64,000 nt of DNA from Isoetes taiwanensis. Lineage: Eukaryota; Streptophyta; Lycopodiopsida; Isoetales; Isoetaceae. The stretch lies in NCBI GenBank assembly GCA_021234155.1, contig JAJEKV010000002.1, positions 40,349,841 through 40,413,840 on the forward strand, read 5' to 3'. This document shows positions 35,299 to 46,996 of this stretch, in pieces (the stretch's first letter is position 1; the number at the start of each line of letters is the position of its first letter). The notes under the pieces were generated by a model. The model saw only the letters and a program-made list of their open reading frames with translations, did no database searches and was not told where the DNA came from. Both the position numbers and the translations under genes were made by a program.

Positions 35299-36189
35299 GC
35301 AGTGGAAGGGCAGCGATCAAGCTAGGGCAACGATCAAGCAGCTTCATCCTTGATCCCTTTTTTGCCATTAAAAATCTCTCAGGTATTTCTGGAATGCTAT
35401 TTGAATTCGAGATATGGAGCTCTGTGATAGAATACCTTTCAATGTCAGTTGTTTTTGCTCTTAAATGGCGTGATTCTGTCAATCTGGCTTAGTTCCGGCT
35501 GTTCTTTTTACTTGAAAGACGGCGATGCAGAAGAGGTTCTTGATGCGAAAATGCCATTGAAAACTTTTCCATACCCTACTTCTCTAGCGAGCATAAGCAT
35601 TAGATATGCCAGAGCTTTTAAGTCCGGTTTGTCTATATTCAGGCACATCATGCATTTGAGGCACACCATAGGTCCTTTTCTCCGATGTGATATTTTACTG
35701 CCCTGCGAAATCAAATGCAAAGGTTTTTTTTCATATTCTGCAATTGGTCCTTCCATCTTCGCGTTATCCAGTATATAGTATGACGTTCACTTGCAGGCCA
35801 AGATTTAAGTTCCATTGTTTGTAGATCATTTTAAATATGTCTTCTCTGCTCAAGTAATTTCCGAAAGTAGCGAGAGATAATTACGTTTTTCTAAGTTAAA
35901 GTTTATTCAATGTCATAAATACGCATATCGTCCAAGTGTTTGTTGTGCTATGGTTTGTTAGCATGTGCTGCATCAGTGTTCAGTAGTGCTCCAGTGCTTT
36001 AGCTCATGTGTCCACCCATGCTGAGGATGCACCTACTAGATCCTTATGGGAAAAGAAAGTAGAAGTGGCTTGATCTCATGGCCTCTTCTTCAGAATTTTA
36101 ACTGAAAACTTACCAAAACCTAAGAGGGTAAGAAACCATTATTACAGTTAGTGAAAGACATGTTTCTCAAATGTTCATTAATCACCAGC
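35299..36189. repeat. Helitron internal duplication, copy B
   Basis: The second copy of the 890-bp segment. It contains the same plus-strand open frames as copy A; neither encodes a domain I recognise. Confidence 0.92.
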
Positions 36190-36570
36190 ACTAGCTTTTG
36201 ATGAACAAACCTCTTCTTTTTACACGAATGCCTACTTGCATATGTTTGAATGGAAATCTAATATAATATACTACTTCAACAAAGGCCTTATCATGGCATA
36301 GCCGTCTAGATGGAGATTTAATATTATATGCTGCTTGAGCAGAGACCTCATCATTCACAAGTAGCAGCAGCACTAACAATAATGCATTTCTATAAGTAGT
36401 GTCTTATGGCTCATGTTCTAGGTCTATTTGCCGCCATAAGCTGAGGTCTCCATAGACAATTTGGGTCTGCATAAAGAATCTTTCTCAATATCATCTGCTA
36501 CTAAATTTAAGCTATCGCATATTTGCCATGAAAGCCTTACAATTCCGAAACAACATGCGATGTTACTAAC

Positions 36571-37350
36571 ATCTATAGGTGGACAGCTCAGATAAAGGTG
36601 CAGGAAGTGATTCTACACAGTTTGCATGAAGATAGTGATAATTAACCTTATTTTAAGGGGTCCTGTTGATACACATTATGTATCCCTTGCATTTGATTTC
36701 ATCATTTATTTTCTACAAATTCACTTTACAGTTCTTGGCTCCATATCATACAGTTAACTTACTGGTGGTGTCGGATGAAGATAGTGATACTTAACCTTAT
36801 TCTCTGGTCCCTTTGAGACACCATATCAAGAGGGTGTCTTCCAGCTTGCGATTAATGTACCAGAACAATACCCTTTGGTGCCACCTCAAGTTCGGTTTGT
36901 GACAAAGATATTTCATCCAAATGTTCATTTTAAGGTAAATTTTGTACTAGCAGGGAGTTTCATTTGTACCGTTTTTCCCCTAATTCTGACTGCATACATA
37001 CACATTGTTGAAATATTTTAATATGGTGAACATGCAAATTAATTGTGACAATGTTGACTCAATTCTTACCATTTGTTATTGGCATTTCATAACACCTGTA
37101 TGCCAACACTTTCATGGCAGTTTCGAGTTGTCTTATTATGGTTGAAGGAGCAGATATATTAGTGACCATTTGTATAATGTTTTATATATTCGAATATAAT
37201 GTTCTAACAGGTACCCTTCCTTTGAAATAATTTTTTTCCAGACAGGAGAAATCTGTCTTGATATTTTGAAAACTGCCTGGAGTCCTGCTTGGACATTGCG
37301 TCGATCTATCGAGCCCATTATTGCATTGCTAGCCCATCGAACCGGATAAG
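36571..37350 (+). pseudogene. PEX4: Captured PEX4-like ubiquitin-conjugating enzyme (E2) fragment
   Basis: Three exon pieces with introns are visible. 36571-36597 reads IYRWTAQIK and ends at a GT donor. 36806-36934 reads GPFETPYQEGVFQLAINVPE and continues to RFVTKIFHPNVHFK before AAG|GTAAAT. From 37242, after TTTTTCCAG, TGEICLDILKTAWSPAWTLR follows; the catalytic Cys codon is at 37254-37256. This is the E2 core, closest from memory to peroxisomal PEX4 (UBC21 in Arabidopsis), which ubiquitinates PEX5 for recycling. The second exon lacks a proper AG acceptor, and the third runs into a stop shortly after IIALLAH. N-terminal exons and the C-terminal part are missing. It sits inside the Helitron in sense orientation, as captured gene fragments often do. 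Confidence 0.88.
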
Positions 37351-38659
37351 TCCTCTTAAATGCGTGACTTGTGGTGAGTATTATTATCGTGTTGATTTAC
37401 AAGTATGTTAGATAAGTTCTCTACGACCGCTTTTAAAATGTTGAGGGGAACTTGCTTAGGTCTGGAGATTACAGAGGATATCAATCTATGGCGGAATGTA
37501 TACTTGTCTTTGGTACCTTTTTGTGTCCAATAATTCTGCACATTAGGTGGCAATTCTATGATCTGCATTAGACATCAGATTTATTGTTTATTATGTCCTT
37601 ACCATTGTTACATACCTAAACGGATAATTATAAGCATAAAATGCTTTCTTCTAACAAGTTTCTTTTTCTATTTTGAGAACTTCAACGGCCATTAACACTT
37701 GAATTTTTGTCTGTTGTCATGTTCAATAAGAAATACGTTCTATTAGTTCTATTAGAGCAATCATGACTATTGAATTGCAAATGTAAATGTTGCTAATATG
37801 AAGTGAATTTGGTTGATCATTCCGTGAAATAAAAAATATGATGTTCTATCACAACCATCATGACTATTGAAACGCATAATGAAAATGTTCTATCACAACC
37901 ACCATGACTATTGAAACACATACTTGACTACTGAAATGCATCCTTATATTATGGGGTATCCTTCGCTGCATAACTACTGAATACTCTGAAGTCGATAGAC
38001 ATAAGCCTTCACTAAGTATGCATTGTAGTATCAAATGTTAGCCATTAATAGTGGGTCCAATCCACAAGTTTGGAACCATATACCTAGATACTCGCAATAC
38101 CAGGATTATGTAATATAACTTAAAGAAATTTTTTGTAGTATAGAAATCTTGGACCATATACCCAGATCCCACAACTGATACCAACCCCGACATACACTTC
38201 GTTTTGAATAGACATAATTCAAACTCTTACGTGCCGCAATAAATTTCTTGTATTGTAAACAATGATACAAAATCTAAAGAGTAAATGCACAAAATCCCTT
38301 ATAAGTCTAAAGTAGAACTTTAGTTATTTCATCCTTGAAACTATGGAGTGTTGCTTTTATTGGTGTCCTTTGCACATGAAATGCCATTGAAGCCATGCGC
38401 AATTCGAATTGTGCCACATTGTAGAATCTTTGTTTGAATGAAGGGTGCCACATGGGACCATTGAACAATGGGTGTTTATCTGTCTTCCATGCCAAGGTGT
38501 GAGCATTTACAGTAGAAATGTTGAACCGTGTTGAACTTGAGCTTATGGGCATTTTGACATAATCCAGGCTCATTAACATTTGTACAAATTCCAAAATTAA
38601 TATTTCTTAATCTTTTCACACCAATCCAACATTTGCCTTCAATTTATGCCTGACGGAAA
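37351..38659. other. AT-rich remainder of the Helitron
   Basis: Contains small local repeats such as TTCTATCACAACCAYCATGACTATTGAAA (about 37842-37915). A 95-codon minus-strand frame at 38307-38594 has a coding-like stretch (TDKHPLFNGPMWHPSFKQRF) that I do not recognise. No Rep/helicase is present. Confidence 0.4.
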
Positions 38660-39215
38660 GCCCAGCAACGCTGGGCACTTTTTCTAGTAACATATAATAA
38701 AAAAAACCTGCCTCCTACCGTAGGTCAAGGTGGGCCAAAATAAAAGGAGCAACAAGGAGAGTAGGACCTTGTTGCCAAAGCCCTACCCTACCTATATTGC
38801 CAAATCTTATTGCATGCAATAAGAGACTAGTGTTTATTATTCTTTAAAAGAGCCAAATGGCTACCAAGTGGATAAGATAGTCGTCACTTGGTTTTTTGAA
38901 AATATCATCTTTCTATCAAAGGAACAAATTGCACCCCTTGATAAGAGTGGGGCAATGCCAATAGACTAGCTCAAAGAGCCAAAACTCAGTCTATGAAGCA
39001 TGGACTTGCATTGGAATAAATTCATCAACAAGTTACCTTTATTTCCGAATGGATATCCTTAATTCTGATTGATCATTCATAGCATAGCAAGCTTTTGTCA
39101 ATGCCACTATCCTGTACAAGTAACATATAAATCTTTCAGTAAAATAAAATTAGAGAAAAGAACACCTGATATGTAACCATGATCTTGGCTACTGGTATAA
39201 CCAATAGACTGGAGT

Positions 39216-42067
39216 TAAAAAAAAACCTTTGAAACCGGCCGGATCCTAAGACCTTCAAGACTTTTAATCATGACATGACCTTTGCAAGAACAAGTCATGA
39301 TTCAATTAGCAGCCCTAAATACAATCAGGTGTAAGCAGTATTTAAGCCAAAAAGACATGGTTACGAGAAAAGCCATTCAAGAATCAATTAATTCATAAAC
39401 CATAACAAATCATTCATCAGCTTTAAAAGGCGCAAGTTCATATGAATAAGAATACCTTTATGAATGTATTGCAAGTAGAACAAACCCGTTGTCCTTGTAC
39501 AAGTGGCGAAAATTTAATCTAAGAAGACAATGCATTCAATGCATTACTATCAATGTCTTTTGAATAACTAGAACAAATTAAGTAGTCTCGGGTGGCACCA
39601 ACTATCCCGAGCAATCTTTGAATAAATGAACATCTTCATCAAAGAAACATAGCAAGGAGCAAAAGACCCTGTTACCTGCAGTAGAACCAGAGGACAGTTA
39701 GCCAAGAACATGGGTAAAAGCCTAAGCTACTAGCAGGCGTCAAAAGGTCTTTTAAGTTTATCACCCTTCACCTTGCTTGTAACTAACATAAAGAAACAAG
39801 GATTTAAGAGTAAAAACTTTTCCCAAAGAACCTGGGCATACTACAACTAGAATGCCTCTAATCTCACTGTTCTAGGGAAGTTATTTTGCTGCACCAGCAT
39901 TCTATAGAGGTCTGCAACATATAATTGCTTCAATGGTGGCGGAATACTGCAGACAAGTTATGCTGCAGATGAATCAAGTTGCATCATAATCAAATAATCT
40001 ATGATACACTTGAGGACTTAAATGGTTTATGTTTGTCCTAGGCTATTGCAGCTAACAGCCAGGTTTGCTAAGATAATGTTAAAAGCTCCATGCTCTGCAA
40101 TAAATTATGCAATCAGCTGCATATGCTTATTCAGAATCTAGAAGCAAATTCGTTTTACATTGCAGTGCATATTTAGCAACCATTAGTAAGCAGTCTACTA
40201 CTGAAAGCAATCATTGCAACATGCAACAGTAATATGTATATGAATATCATGCCATCAAAACCCAGTGTTCAGATGAAGCTCTGGCCGTGTCTCAGTATTA
40301 CTAGATAGCTTTATCTAATCAGACGTATCTTCTTAAACAGTATATGAAAAGCCATTATCACTAGACTCAAATCTATCTATGCTCTATGCTAATGCATGAT
40401 TATCTTATCCAGTAAAAAGAAGAAAGATCGATCACCAAAAAGCCCTTAAAGAATATAAGAGCAAGCCTGTTTACTAGAGTAGTTTATTGTTAAATTCTTC
40501 AATTAGCCGCTAGATTTGCTAACAACGCTTATTATAGCAACATGCTTTAATAGAAATGCAATCACATGATTAAAGTAGAGATCAATGCAAATTATATGTA
40601 CATTAACAAACTTGGATCAAATATTTCGCTAAGATGCCTAGATCTGTAGCAAGTGTAACATGATATGAAATAATTTAACATCCCCAAACCTGTGGATGTC
40701 GTTGGAGACCAGATTCATCCTCTATGGCTTCATCTCTGGGGTTGTAACCAGTCCGCTCACATTAGTATTAATTGCATATTAACTGCATCAGTGAGGTTAT
40801 GCCAACCAGGCTCTTTCCAAGAGTGCCACATTCAGCTCCAAGAACACCAGATCCAATCGTAGCTCTGGCAATATTGCATACGGATCTTCTTTGCAATCAG
40901 ATTACCATGATTCTAAACCACTTTTCATGGCATAAGCATTGGAAAACTTCTGAAATAGATAAGCCTTCTTATTGCTGCGGATCCTTGCTTCTCATCAACA
41001 ATTATTTTCCTAGTAGCTGTATTCAAATCTCCGCTCATCCCCGCCTATAATATCCGAGCAGGATTTCGGCTTCATGCAAATCTGGGCAACATGAGTGATA
41101 TTCGAAATTTAGTATTCTATAAACCCTAAAAAGGAGGCATACCGACAGTTCTTAAGCAATGGGTAGTATTACATGTCCCAAGCTGCTAAATCGGCCATGT
41201 ACAAAACCCTAAGTCACGTATCTGCTCAGTGGCGAGACCCTACTTCACATCCAGCAGTAATGGATTTTCAACAGGTCGCCACACATAGACCATAGGTGTG
41301 CAAAAAATGACACAAATTTTTCCATTGACAATGGTTGAAACTTTACCTTAACACAAATATAGCAAGTCACGTTAACCACCAGCATTCAAAAAAAATAAAA
41401 AATAACATACCCAATATGTTTTTACTTCCATGAAGCCATACAATATCACTGTAAATGCATTTCATATAGTCATTTCACAGTCTATACTTGCACCCTGTGT
41501 CAAATGTGCATGCTTTTCATCATAACATATAATAAAAAAAACCTGCCTCCTATTGTAGGTCAAGGTGGGCCAAAATAAAAGGAGCAACAAGGAGAGTAGG
41601 ACCTTGTTGCCAAAGCCCTACCCTACCTATATTGCCAAATCTTATTGCATGCAATAAGAGACTAGTGTTTATTATTCTTTAAAAGAGCCAAATGGCTACC
41701 AAGTGGATAAGATAGTCGTCACCTGGTTTTTTGAAAATATCATCTTTCTATCAAAGGAACAAATTGCACCCCTTGATAAGAGTGGGGCAAAGCCAATAGA
41801 CTAGCTCAAAGAGCCAAAACTCAGTCTATGAAGCATGGACAGCTTCCATGTAAATTTGCATTGGAATAAATTCATCAACAAGTTACCTTTATTTCCGAAT
41901 GGATATCCTTAATTCTGATTGATCATTCATAGCATAGCAAGCTTTTGTCAATGCCACTATCCTGTACAAGTAACATATAAATCTTTCAGTAAAATAAAAT
42001 TAGAGAAAAGAACACCTGATATGTAACCATGATCTTGGCTACTGGTATAACCAATAGACTGGAGTTA
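39216..42067. repeat. Tandem array unit 4
   Basis: A full-length unit. It has a single copy of the 22-bp TGCAATAAATTATGCAATCAGC motif that is duplicated in units 1-3. Its first 300 bp carry several CAG/CTG-site changes (for example near 39232, 39330, 39380, 39430 and 39508). Confidence 0.92.
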
Positions 42068-43714
42068 AGAAAAAAAACCTTTGAAATCCGTCAGATCCTA
42101 AGACCTTCAAGACTTTTAATCATGACATGACCTTTGCAAGAACAAGTCATGATTCAATTAGCAGCCCTAAATACAATCAGGTGTAACTGTATTTAAGCCA
42201 AAGACATGGTTACGAGAAAAGCCATTCAGTAATCAATTAATTCATAAACCATAACAAATCATTCATCAGCTTTAAAAGCTGCAAGTTCATATGAATAAGA
42301 ATACCTTTATGAATGTATTGCAGTAGAACAAACCTGTTGTCCTTGTACAAGTGGCAGAAATTCTAATCTAAGAAGACAATGCATTCAATGCATTACTCTT
42401 TTGAATAACTAGAACAAATTAAGTAGTCTCGGGTGGCACCAACTATCCCGAGCAATCTTTGAATAAATAAACATCTTCATCAAAGAAACATAGCAAGGAG
42501 CAAAAGACCCTGTTACCTGCAGTAGAACCAGAGGACAGTTAGCCAAGAACATGGGTAAAAGCCTAAGCTACTAGCAGGCATCAAAAGGTCTTTTAAGTTT
42601 ATCACCCTTCACCTTGCTTGTAACTAACATAAAGAAACAAGGATTTAAGAGTAAAAACTTTTCCCAAAGAACCTGGGCATACTACAACTAGAATGCCTCT
42701 AATCTCACTGTTCTAGGGAAGTTATTTTGCTGCACCAGCATTCTATAGAGGTCTGCAACATATAATTGCTTCAATGGTGGCGGAATACTGCGGACAAGTT
42801 ATGCTGCAGATGAATCAAGTTGCATCATAATCAAATAATCTATGATACACTTGAGGACTTAAATGGTTTATGTTTGCCCTAGGCTATTGCAGCTAACAGC
42901 CAGGTTTGCTAAGATACTGTTAAAAGCTCCATGCTATGCAATAAATTATGCAATCAGCTGCATATGCTTATTCAGAATCTAGAAGCAAATTCGTTTTACA
43001 TTGCAGTGCATATTTAGCAACCATTAGTAAGCAGTCTACTACTGAAAGCAATCATTGCAACATGCAACAGTAATATGTATATGAATATCATGCCATCAAA
43101 ACCAGTGTTCAGGTGAAGCTCTGCCCGTGTCTCAGTATTACTAGATAGCTTTATCTAATCAGACGTATCTTCTTAAACAGTATATGAAAAGCCATTATCA
43201 CTAGACTCAAATCTATCTATGCTCTATGCTAATGCATGATTATCTTATCCAGTAAAGAGAAGAAAGATCGATCACCAAAAAGCCCTTAAAGAATATAAGA
43301 GCAAGCCTGTTTACTAGAGTAGTTTATTGTTAAATTCTTCAATTAGCCGCTAGATTTGCTAACAACGCTTATTATAGCAACATGCTTTAATAGAAATGCA
43401 ATCACATGATTAAAGTAGAGATCAATGCAAATTATACGTACATTAACAAACTTGGATCAAATATTTCGCTAAGATGCCTAGATCTGTAGCAAGTGTAACA
43501 TGATATGAAATAATTTAACATCCCCAAACCTGTGGATGTCGTTGGAGACCAGATTCATCCTCTATGGCTTCATCTCTGGGGCTGTAACCAGTCCGCTCAC
43601 ATTAGTATTAATTGCATATTGACTGCATCAGTGAGGTTATGCCAACCAGGCTCTTTCCAAGAGTGCCACATTCAGCTCCAAGAACACCAGATCCAATCGT
43701 AGCTCTGGCAATAT
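42068..43714. repeat. Tandem array unit 5, truncated
   Basis: Matches the other units up to GGCAATAT at 43714 and then diverges. A diverged piece corresponding to the inverted-repeat block of the unit reappears at about 43861-43990, including the CAACAAGG...CCTTGTTG hairpin. The last unit therefore appears disrupted by replacement or a large indel rather than simply ended. Confidence 0.9.
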
Positions 43715-43995
43715 AAGATAAGTATAGCCTATAAGATTCTCCTGAATTTATAAAGGGACCGATAAGTCTGAAACAGACCAGGGATATCCCTGGCTGGTTT
43801 AGATGTCTGGGCTTGGTCTTTGGATCAGACCCAGGCTTTGTATATATCATCTAGAAATAGTTAATAAAAACCCATGCCTCCTTCTATAGAATAGGGGACC
43901 TTGCAGGACCATTTTTATCACAATTTGTAGTAACAACAAGGAGAGTAGGACCTTGTTGCACCACAAGGCCCTACCCATCCTATGCTTCACTACTC
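43715..43995. other. Array edge with diverged unit remnant
   Basis: Novel sequence to about 43860, then a degraded match to the hairpin block of the array unit. No gene recognised. Confidence 0.5.
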
Positions 43996-43997
43996 TT

Positions 43998-45974
43998 TTA
44001 GAATACCAGAGCTTTAAGAAATATCAGCATGTCTTTTAAATTATAAAGAGTACCTGGAAACATGTCGTTCTCCAAAGTGTAAAGGACTGCTCTGATTATG
44101 TCCTTTATGGCAAACCCATTTTTGCGGAATGTGTTGATGAGGTCGAAAAATATGTTTTGCAGCTTCCATAGCATTGGAGTGAGTGTACACACATGGTAGT
44201 ATCTGTGACATGATTAGAAGCTTGAGCATATGGTCTGCAACTTTGAGCTTTTATATACTTGTGTACAATAAATGCCAGCTTATTCCTTTTATCAAACTTG
44301 CTCACATTGAATATGCCTTTGTCACAATCCATTACCTGAATCTTGATATTGAGGAAATTACATTCATATCCTTGTGTATTGTTAGGCCCATAATACATCG
44401 TTTCATTCTTAATGCCTAAAAAGTGCATATTGTAAACGGTGATCTCTGAGTCTTTTGCAAAGAACTCTCGCAAATCACCACTATTTAATATATTCAAATC
44501 ATCCATGTATATGGATGCATGCTGAAACCTGTAAATATTTGAGACTCTTCCAACATTTGCAAGTTTTAGTAAAAAGCATAATTCATGCCATGCAAGATAT
44601 AGATTGCACCATGCTAGACTACAAGAAAACCCCATAGGAATCCCTTTTATCTGTTACCATATTTTATTTCCCATTTGTAGAAAATAATGGGATAAAAGCT
44701 CTATGTTCATACTTTTGAAAGTATCCATGTTCACACTATTCCAGCTCACATTCTCTTTGCCCTTAAAAGATCTGACATATTTAGTTAGGTTCTTATCTAA
44801 TTTATGCTTAAATATCAGCTCAAACTTTCCATTTCAATTTGTTGGTCCCAAACCAAATCAGCAATGCAATTTATGATATCTATACTCCCTTCTTCACTAA
44901 ATAAGAGAATAGTTTCATAATATTTTGTTATGTCCGCAGCAAACACATCATGTACTTTCAATGGAAAATTCATGATTACATCATAAATAGAATTAACAAT
45001 CCAGCATGGATTGACTTTCTTTTGACCCCATCTTTTTTAACTTGGTTGTTTTCTTATGACAAATAGCACGCCAGATATCTAAACAGCTATTTAGAATAGC
45101 TATAATAAGATTAGATATTTTTGAGGACATTGTACTATTGGCATTTGTAATCCATCTGTACTCTTTTTTATGTGCCTTATACATGGCCATGATGTAAGGA
45201 AGTTTTAGGATGCAATTTGGCCAGCTCCAATAAATGCAAAAATCTCTTTTTTCACAAGTTAGCTTGTTTTCCTGAGGTGAAGAGTCAATCTTCTCAAAAT
45301 CCTCTCCATTTAGTCTTTCAATGGCAGTCTCAGCAATGTCAATTGGACAAATGAAAGCTGCATTATTGCTGCCTTTGTCTATCTCAGCTACAAACAGGTT
45401 GTGAGTAATCCATTGTATATTTTTCTTAACTCCTGGATCTATCCATAGAAACCTTTTGGAAGTCAAAGAACGTTTGAATTCAGAGATCTCACTATGAGCC
45501 AGTTGGGTCAACATACTACAAATATTCGCGAGGTCTATATCATTTAAGTCCAATAGATCAAATTTGTGAACTGTGATGAATTGTTGGCATGCATGGATGA
45601 AATCCTCCATAAAATTCTGTACACTTAAAGCTTCATCTGGAACATGGTTGAGGCCACATAGGAAGGCATTTCTGAGTTTTGTATTGTGGACTATTTCTAG
45701 ATTAGTGGTCTTAATATGGTTGATCATGGGATCAATAAAATTCTTCAAATTAGGGTTTTCGCAAGAGCAATGATCTGCAAATACTTTTGAAGGGCTCACA
45801 CACCTTATGTCTAATCTGATCAATATACTTCCATGAAAACTTGGTATTATGGGCCAATTCTGTATTCCTTTTCCCTAATGCTTCATATATAATTGTGTAG
45901 AAGATATTCTTTACCTTGAACTTGTCAAGAGCTTTAGAAAAAAATGTGAGATGTATGATACGAGCTTGATTCAT
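43998..45974 (-). pseudogene. Penelope-like element reverse transcriptase (broken)
   Basis: On the minus strand, from about 45974 downward, three overlapping frames give an RT. An N-terminal helical region is followed by KLPYIMAMYKAHKKEYRWI (the Penelope-type 'LPxxYxxxKxHK...R' motif, about 45200-45150) and FAADITKYYETI (motif A, about 44946-44910). Next comes MGFSCSLAWCNLYL (motif B, around 44630), SIYMDDLNIL (motif C, YMDD at 44498-44509) and FLNIKIQ. Breaks occur near 44990 and 44640. The order and wording match single-ORF Penelope-like RTs better than LINE or LTR RTs. No GIY-YIG endonuclease is seen, which would fit an endonuclease-lacking type or truncation. The element ends near the array edge. 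Confidence 0.62.
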
Positions 45975-45984
45975 TTCTTTTACA

Positions 45985-46996
45985 CGATTCTTCCCCGACT
46001 TAACCCCTCAAAACAAGAGCCAGGCCATCCCCTACAGCTCTTGAGAGGCAGGGCGGCACCTTTGCCCCAAGAGGTGCCGGACCCATGCCCGGCCCACTCG
46101 AAGTGACTGGCCATAAGCCTAGCCCGCTATGCGGTCCCCAGTAGCCACGCTCAGTAGGGACCCTCCCTCCGTCTCGCCTCTAGCCCCGTTATATAGTGCT
46201 GAGTCATACCATAGCTCCCATAGCCCGGTGGGTTCCTATGCACTGGCCGCATAATAATAGGAACTAAAGGGTCTAAACTAGGAGCATAACTAAATAATGG
46301 CTACTAGGTCTCTACCCCCCTTCCCAATACAAGAGGAGCAAACATGATCAACCAACATTACATATCCACATAACATGATAATAATAATAATAACATCTAA
46401 ACCTAATCATACACATCTAACTTACAGTTAGGGTTCAAGATCTAGACTGAGGGTTCTAGGAAGGCTTTATTAGAGACACGAAATTCTAACTCATCTGGAG
46501 TCCTAACTTCCAGATCATCTACAAAGAACTCTAACCCAAATACCTGCTCCTGAGGAACTCCCTCCTACTCCTGGCATCTCCATGATCTTCAAGGTAGTTG
46601 AAGTAGCTCCCACTCCTATTGACGCATGCTCGGGGCCTGCTGTGCTAGGCTATGCCACAGCAAACGGTTCTCGAAACGGAGTTTCGAGCGCGAAGAAGTT
46701 TCCCAGAGTGTTGGAGCCAGGAAAGAGGCCTGGGGTTAGGGTTTAGGCCTTTGTAGGTTAGGGTTTACATGTTATGCCACATGGCTCCAATAGGGTGGTT
46801 CCGTGTGACAAGTGCCCAATAGGTTAAGGCCACGTGGAAAATGGTCTTAACCTAAGGTTGGCGAAGTTATATGAATAACTTAGTCATGCCCCCTAGTGCC
46901 ACAATCTATGGTATACAAGGCTATGGAGATAGACTTGTATAGTGACAGACCTAGAAATATACGTATTTATGGCGTATATTTCCCCGGAACGTCACA
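45985..46996 (-). mobile_element. Diverged LTR, inverted, related to the 20.3 kb LTR
   Basis: Read on the minus strand from 46996 the sequence starts TGTGACGTTCC, as the LTR at 20330 does. Later it shares AAGGGGGGTAGAGACCT (around 46315), TATGCTCCTAGT and an ACCGGGCTATGG region with it. The far end merges into the Penelope-like remnant at about 45985 with no clear CA end. No gag-pol lies next to it on either side, so it is a solo or truncated LTR of the same wider family. No target-site duplication was found. Confidence 0.65.

Larger units (their letters stand above)
33769..38687 (+). mobile_element. Non-autonomous Helitron, 4,919 bp
   Basis: The element starts TCTATATATAGTAATAAAAG and ends CTAG. 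It has a perfect 7-bp-stem hairpin (GCCCAGC AAC GCTGGGC, 38660-38676) seven bases before CTAG. It is inserted exactly between A and T of the host sequence CATCA|TAACAT, which is intact in the other array units. TC start, CTRR end, subterminal hairpin and AT target without duplication are the defining Helitron features. No Rep or helicase domain is visible, so it depends on another element for rolling-circle movement. It carries a host gene fragment (PEX4-like) and an internal direct duplication. Confidence 0.96.
31441..39215. repeat. Tandem array unit 3, split by a Helitron
   Basis: The unit runs 31441-33768 and resumes at 38688. Removing the 4,919-bp insert leaves about 2,856 bp, matching its neighbours, and the sequence across the junction then equals that of units 2 and 4. 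About 18 bp (AGCTTCCATGTAAATT region) are missing near 39005 relative to the other units. Confidence 0.92.
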
